A DNA stretch of 64,000 bases from Stratiolaelaps scimitus (lineage: Eukaryota; Arthropoda; Arachnida; Mesostigmata; Laelapidae): positions 22,127,501-22,191,500 of the forward strand of contig JABWDB010000001.1 in assembly GCA_019614645.1 (NCBI GenBank), read 5' to 3'. Below the pieces are notes generated by a model that did not search any database, was not told the origin of the DNA, and worked only from the letters and a program-made list of their open reading frames with translations. A program made the position numbers and the translations under genes. Positions 58,220 through 64,000 of this stretch are shown here, piece by piece. Each line of letters begins with the position of its first letter. Position 1 is the first letter of the stretch.

Positions 58220-58252
58220 CTCTCTCTCTCTGTCTCTCACACACACACACAC
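58220..58252. repeat. (CT)n-(CA)n compound microsatellite
   Basis: About nine CT units followed directly by eight CA units. Confidence 0.9.
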
Positions 58253-58534
58253 TCTGTATCGTATACTCAGTCTTTTCTTCTTTCTCACCGTGTCATTCTC
58301 TTTGGAAGGACATCTTTTCGCAGTGGTGGTGTTAGTGGAGACTACTCCCCTCCCGCAACCGACCACGTTCTTCTCGACAGCAGAGCGGTACTTCCTTCAT
58401 ACGCTATCTGGAGTGGCATAAAATACCGCTAATTACTGATGGTATAAATCTTTTGCCGCTTCCCGCTTCTTGACGCTCCCTCAGCCGTTGTTTAGCCAGC
58501 GAGCCTGCCTGACCCCCTGCCAGCAGTTACCAAC

Positions 58535-58559
58535 TTAGCTAGCTATAATAGCTAGCTAA
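58535..58559. repeat. 25-bp perfect inverted repeat, 1-nt centre
   Basis: TTAGCTAGCTAT (58535-58546) and ATAGCTAGCTAA (58548-58559) are exact reverse complements around a single A. Confidence 0.9.
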
Positions 58560-58752
58560 CTGAGGCAAAGGAGCTCTCTCTCTCTTTATTTCTCTTATTC
58601 TTCTCGCGTTAGTTGACCTTCGTTCCCTCGTTCCGTCCGTCCGTTGGTCCGTTCATCTCGCTGCTTCGATTATCTATTCTATTCCTCGGCGTTCGGTGTT
58701 GGTAACTCGAGCCAGCGTGGACAGGGTTGTATAGCACTTTGCGCTACAGTTC

Positions 58753-58875
58753 GCTGCTACTGCTGCTGCTGCTGCCTTGCGGAGATTGGTGAGACGAAGA
58801 GGATCGCGTCGTAATTTCCGAGGTTTACGGCCGACGACGCCCTGATTTTGGCGGCGGCGGCGGCTGCGGCTGCTA
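58753..58875. repeat. (CTG)n and (GGC)n triplet repeats
   Basis: Seven CTG units at 58753-58776 and about eight GGC-type units at 58850-58875. Confidence 0.85.
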
Positions 58876-59099
58876 CCGTGGTAGCAGGGGGCGACGACGC
58901 CGAAAGCCGAGGACGGCGCGGATTCGATGAATTACGAGCCTTTTTCTTACGAAGGGAAAAACTGAAGGGAAAAATAACACCACCAATGCCACTCGGTCGG
59001 GAAACGAAATGAGAGACATTCGATCGGGCTCGCCGAAGAGTGGTTCGAATGGCTATGGTTTGATTTGCACTCACAATCAACATGTAGCAGTATATACGC

Positions 59100-61240
59100 A
59101 TTTTGTGACCTTTTTCAGCGAAAGTACACATTTTAGATGTTCTGTTGCGGAAATCTTGAGAAAAGTGTTCGTCTTATAAACATCGCGCTCTACGGACATA
59201 TCGTTATGACATCGATCAACACAAAAATTGGCGCGACCACCAGCTCTGATTGTCTGTGATGTTCTGCAAAACGGGGAATAGCCTGTCGATTTTTGGTCGT
59301 ATTGACTATGCACACTCACAGATTAAGGGTAACTATTGTACAACTTTGAGTCATTGAGCAACAGGAAGATTGCTGGTTTGCCAGGTTGGTCTGTCCGAGA
59401 TGGCTTTGATCCGATTACTGATCTAGTCTACCTATAGCATTATGGCTGTGAAGAGCAATAGCTAAAACTAATTTTACATGGCGTAATTAAAAAGGCTATC
59501 ACATCTCTCTGTATAATGATATTTTTGCCATTTGCATAAACAATTATTATGTAATGTACAAGCGCGTACGTTTTGTGATCTGCTATGTCGCATATACATT
59601 CAGATGGGCTAATGGTTATTGCCTTCTTGCTATTGTCTGCCCGCCCTTAAATTTCATTCGAATTCTGAACCGTCCATATTGGCTGCCAAACTCGCAAAAG
59701 CAATTACTGCAATCTGGTAGAAGCGGTTAGATCAATTAAAAAAAAATGACAAGACACATTTGAGTACCGACTTGAATACTCGCAAGAGACATTGCAAGAA
59801 GCGAATTTCGCGTTGCGAGAGAGTTTCAGGCAAAATGAACCTTGAACAGGAGAGCACAGGTGGACAACACTATTGAGAATAGGGCTTGAGAAAATGGAGA
59901 TTAGAAATCCACAACGAGTACTGCTCTAAGATGGTTAGGTTATAAGGTGTGGAATGTATAAGCTTCCAAATGTGCAGAAACGAATCCTGTAAAGTTTGGA
60001 ACATCTGCAGAGGTACTAAGCACTGCCTGGGGGTGTAGGAATGGTTGAATGTTAAAAGCCGTCGACGTCGGACCCGCCTACTGAGACAGTGGCAGGCGAA
60101 GCAAACATCGCAATTTGCGGGTGCCAGAATCCATTGAATTATATTATTACAATTCGGGTCACACCATTCGACGTCTTAGGCTATGCGCGCACTAAAGTGT
60201 GGACTATAGAAGCGAAGATCATGAATTAATTAGCAGATACCAACCTAGCGTTACCTCCATCATTGATCACAGTTGAAAACCATTGCATTTTGAAAAAAGG
60301 TTTTATTAGAAACGATTTTGGTGTGACATAGGCATCGATTGTTCTTGGGTACAGATCAATACAACGAGTATGGTGTTGATTACGTGAATCTATAAATAAT
60401 TCGAAATTAGATACTTAATCACTGTTGTGAGTGGAGTATACAGGTGATTTATGTCTACCTTGCGCCTAATTAGTGATACTCCATGAAGAAGTATTTCTCG
60501 ACAAGTTCAGATGAATAATTTTCTTACGCCGCTTTTTTTTATTACGATTTTTATACGTCGCTTCTTGTTAGCCACATCATTACCTAGTCAGACATAAGAA
60601 GACCAACGTCGAGGTTTTCATTTCTCCAGCCGAAGATCATGCGACAACTACTGTCTCTAGTCCGGTACATATTCACGTGCGACTGATACCAGCCAGTTGA
60701 TCCGATTCCTCATGAGAATAAAACTCCAGTGGAAACGAAGGTAGAGAATAACCTGAAATAGTCGACTGCCTCTAAATTGAACCTACCGCCTACGCGGCTG
60801 GCGTATTACAAATCGTTTTCTATATATATATATATATATATATATAGTCTAATGTTATCCAAACCTCGATATACCCGAGGCTTCATTTTAAATCACTAAA
60901 ATAAGTAACTGAATAAATAGGGATACTTATTGCTAGTCATATGTAACCGACTCAATTCCATTTATGGCTAGAAATCAATCAAACTGTTATTCGTATATAA
61001 CACGGAATACAAGACCGCAATATTAAACGACTGTTATTCGGATGAGAACGAACAGGTGCTACAACCACAAGCGGTTGATCTCTAGACGTGACAATGCCAC
61101 CCCCGTTAAAACGACCCCCAATTCAGGTTAAACAAAATTGTAGCCAATTAAGGCCCATCCGCATTTGACTGCATCGTACATTTACCAAAGCTGTTGCCTT
61201 AACTAGACATGTCATATGACCTGCTTCTGAGGGTCTGCAT
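59100..61240. other. Repeat-poor AT-leaning stretch, no gene
   Basis: Two kilobases with almost no simple repeat other than one (TA)n tract, and no open frame above 80 codons on either strand. This differs from the rest of the window. It could be unique intergenic or intronic DNA or very old transposon sequence. Confidence 0.55.
60820..60846. repeat. (TA)n microsatellite
   Basis: Thirteen TA units. Confidence 0.9.
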
Positions 61241-61243
61241 TTT

Positions 61244-61270
61244 CAGCAGCAGTAGCAGCAGCAACAACAA
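61244..61270. repeat. (CAG)n-(CAA)n triplet repeat
   Basis: Six CAG-type and three CAA units. Confidence 0.85.
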
Positions 61271-61463
61271 GTAGTTGACCAAAGCGGCGTCAAGTGACAC
61301 AACCATGACCACCACCATCTTCATGATCTTCGATCACAAACACGATCATCGATTATCATCATTATTATTAGTTGTTTTTTTCATTATTTATTTTTATTAT
61401 TCGCTAAGCGACATCTTCCACGACGTTTCTTATTTTTTGGCTGCCTACGGACTTCTGTTCGTT

Positions 61464-61515
61464 CAACAACAACAGCAGCAGCAGCAGCAATAACAACAAG
61501 GATATCCCCCCCCCC
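61464..61515. repeat. (CAA)-(CAG) tract and C10 run
   Basis: CAA, six CAG, then CAA units at 61464-61499 and ten C residues at 61506-61515. Confidence 0.85.
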
Positions 61516-61906
61516 GCCCATTCTCCCCGTTTCCCCAAAGATGTGGATCAGCCAGTGTTGGTGACGGCGCCGCCATTTGTATATTCCCCGTATTATTCGC
61601 CCGGAGCAGCAGTAACGGCAGAGCCCCAATTGAACAAGACAACGAGAAGAAACTACCACGGCAGCGGCCGCAGCAGCAAAAGCGGTAGCAGAAGCGGCCG
61701 AATGTCCGCCTATGTGTGGAGCGGAATAAATTAATAATGATCGATAATTTTTTGTTCGGGTCCGGGCTAGTTGGGGTGGATTGTGTGTGGTGTGTGTGTC
61801 TCTGTTGTGTACACCAGCCCTGGGACGGATGCCCGCAGTCGATGAGACAGCCCGCTTGCCTGCGAGTCTATGTACAATCGTGAGTTCGGACGACACCCAT
61901 CAGCCA

Positions 61907-61928
61907 TGGCAGCAGCAGCAGCGGCCGC
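61907..61928. repeat. (CAG)n triplet repeat
   Basis: Five CAG units leading into GCGGCCGC. Confidence 0.8.
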
Positions 61929-62250
61929 AAAAGCAGAGCGGACGATGCTGCGGCGTTGGTTGGCTGGTGTCCGTGGCTCTTCGTCGCCATCATCGTCATC
62001 GTAACTCGGTCCCGCTTGCTTGCTTGCTCTGTCGGCAAGCGGACCATTTCGAGACGAGATACCTCGAAGATAAGACAAAAAGACGAAGAGCGAAGGTAAA
62101 CGGGACAAGATGTTGTAGATGGCGATAACGCGGCTACTGCTGCTGCTTCTCCCTCTTGCTGCGGCTGCCGATGGCACCGTTGATGATTTCGCTGCTGCCG
62201 CAGCCGCCGCCTCCCTGGCATGCATTGATCTTGAGCTCGTATGACGTCTA

Positions 62251-62277
62251 GCAGCAACAACAACAACAGCCGCAGCA
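62251..62277. repeat. (CAG)/(CAA) triplet tract
   Basis: Two CAG, four CAA, then CAG and CGC units. Confidence 0.75.
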
Positions 62278-62594
62278 ATTCACTATTTATACCTGCATCG
62301 TCAACAGGTCTGCGACGGCAGATACCGAACGACGATGGGATGGACTTCAACTGTGGCCGTTAGATGTATTATTGTTAGAGGAAACTTACCACTCTAATTC
62401 TCGCTCTCGCGCGTACGTATAACAGTTCATATGTGCTCCTCTATCCGACCGAATCGGACAGGGATGCCTCAGCCATCAATGCGGATTTTTAATGTCTCCT
62501 AGCTGAACGATTTGTCTATATACAGAGCACACGTCCCGTTCGATATGACCAGCTCCGCTGTTCCTGTACAAATCGTATACCAATACGTATTAAT

Positions 62595-62640
62595 CATATA
62601 GATATATAGATATATATATATATATATGTGTGTGCGTGTG
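62595..62640. repeat. (TA)n-(TG)n compound microsatellite
   Basis: Interrupted TA units followed by about seven TG units. Confidence 0.85.
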
Positions 62641-63301
62641 CCTGTATGACTAGTACGTATATACAGTAACTTGGCCTTACATAGCTACGGTAAAGAAGTT
62701 ATAGCTAATTTTTTTTCCAGCCCCTTTTTAACAGTGAGGGTTCCACGAATGTTGCCCACATCTCTCTCTCTGCTCTGTCTATCTATGGTCCATTTTCCCT
62801 CTTCGCAGGCGAACGAGCGAACGAAAGCCGGAGACTATTTACCGCGTTTTGTTTCATTGGTGGCACTGCTACAAGCGCTAGTGTCTCGCACTGCGTGTGT
62901 ATGTGTGTGTTTCTGTGCTCCATTAAACGACAAGTCAATGGTCAATATATGTATTATGATTTTTCCGACGATGACGTAATATCTATATCATTAATGTACA
63001 TACATTCAAGATGAAAGAAGGTGATTCGTAGATCGCTATCGTACCGACTGTTGCACTCCGTGTCACCATTTCCTTTGACCAGAGGAGATTCCTCCGTCTC
63101 AGGAGTGCTCGCTCGCCGTTCAACAAGTTGTCTGGATACGCACAATTAGTCCACATGCAGTGCCCATGAGTCGATCTCGCGGTGATGCTGGTCGATCGTC
63201 CGAACACCGACGTTCGGCCGAAATGATCTTTTCTGTGGCAAGTTTTTCTATGCGATGCGGACAGCTTTCGACTTTTACCACGCGTTATACACACATCTCT
63301 C

Positions 63302-63351
63302 GTACACACACACGCACACATACATACAGACAAACACACACACACACAAAC
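63302..63351. repeat. Interrupted (CA)n microsatellite
   Basis: Three CA blocks separated by CG, TACATA and AGACAA. Confidence 0.85.
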
Positions 63352-63454
63352 AAGGACAGATGCACGCAAATAAACAGGCGACGTTTGTCGAAAAGCCACG
63401 CTCGGTTGGTGGCAGACAACGCACGCCGTATGACGAGTCCGGCAAACCTATGCA

Positions 63455-63455
63455 T

Positions 63456-63499
<44 letters not shown>
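63455..63499. repeat. (CA)n-(TA)n compound microsatellite
   Basis: About nine CA units followed directly by fourteen TA units. Confidence 0.9.
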
Positions 63500-63503
<4 letters not shown>

Positions 63504-64000
63504 CAGAAACGCTGCAAACATATCAAACATATATCATCTAGCTTCCGGCACTCGTTACAGCACTGAACAACTGGAGCGTTTAAGCGGGGACCCCCGTTGA
63601 CGGCTTGTCAGATGGTCACATGATGGTTACATAAAGAATTGTACATCTAGATATAGTAAACTGCTACCCCCCAGAAAATAACACCGAGTACTACCGACGA
63701 CTGCCTGTAACAGCCAATGAAAGATCCTAAAAATGCTAACTGAAGGCTATAAACTAGTATAGATTTCAAACGAAGACTATCGGTAGCTTTGTAACAGGGC
63801 ACCTTATCCCCAAAGCCCAGCTAAAGGTCGCTCCATTCGCATAATTCCGCGATCGTCTTGTTCCAGGAAGTTCTAAGTGTGCTCTAAGTGAAAAATGTCA
63901 TCCTTATCCTTGATGCAGCATAACCTATGCTAAAACATGTCTGAATAGTTTTGGATGGACGACTGGATGGAGTGAATTAAGAATTAAACAACATTTCACT

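Larger units (their letters stand above)
54160..59100. other. Triplet-repeat-rich stretch without a recognisable gene
   Basis: CAG, CTG, CAA, AAT and TA repeats. Frames above 100 codons are on both strands and repeat-derived. The 55.3-56.0 kb part is repeat-poor, with overlapping frames on both strands (131 codons at 55344-55739 minus) but no recognisable motif. Confidence 0.6.
61240..64000. other. Repeat-rich end of the window, no recognisable gene
   Basis: CAG/CAA, C-run, TA/TG and CA repeats. Frames of 140-170 codons on both strands at 61.4-62.4 kb overlap each other and carry poly-Ala and poly-Leu strings. The last 400 bases are AT-leaning and show nothing. Confidence 0.6.

Noticed and set aside
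63450..63500. CA/TA arrays considered as part of a CRISPR-like or satellite array
   Set aside because: They are simple dinucleotide repeats with no spacers or longer repeat unit.

Overview
This window looks like nuclear DNA from a multicellular animal, most likely an arthropod, although the exact group cannot be fixed from the sequence. The reasons are the lack of compact tandem genes, very frequent microsatellites of many classes, CAG/CTG, GAC/GTC and GGC/GCC triplet tracts, and tRNA-derived SINE-like elements. No bacterial, viral or organellar gene organisation is visible. I found no protein that I can assign to a known family and no complete tRNA, rRNA or snRNA gene. The window is best read as intergenic DNA or the inside of very large introns; possible non-coding transcripts or single exons cannot be excluded.

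Layout. 1-1.9 kb is AT-leaning sequence with one old SINE-like copy. 1.9-3.8 kb is a GC- and CpG-rich block. 3.8-8.8 kb is AT-leaning with (TA)n tracts, including a (TA)n core inside an 11-bp inverted repeat at 4572-4623. 8.8-18.5 kb is dense in triplet repeats, worst at 13.1-15.8 kb. 18.5-25.2 kb mixes a long (TA)n tract (20336-20464), a GC-rich block (20.8-21.5 kb) and several perfect palindromes. 25.2-26.9 kb is low in microsatellites and carries the best SINE, on the minus strand at 26010-26238. 26.9-30.1 kb is CpG-rich and contains a coding-like open frame at 29.1 kb. 30.1-36.2 kb is microsatellite-rich. 36.2-38.2 kb holds the two most coding-like frames, convergent and about 0.9 kb apart. 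38.2-52.4 kb again alternates simple repeats with two or three further SINE-like fragments (41.3, 47.9 and 49.6 kb). 52.4-54.1 kb is a second GC- and pyrimidine-rich block. 54.1-59.1 kb is triplet-rich, 59.1-61.2 kb is unusually free of simple repeats, and 61.2-64 kb returns to the mixed pattern.

Working together: there is no operon-like or pathway logic to report. The points of real interest are tRNA-like RNA polymerase III promoter modules from apparently more than one SINE type, a set of perfect palindromes and hairpins, and three open frames with coding-like composition that would need transcript or homology data to be accepted. I see no clear undescribed multi-gene system here.
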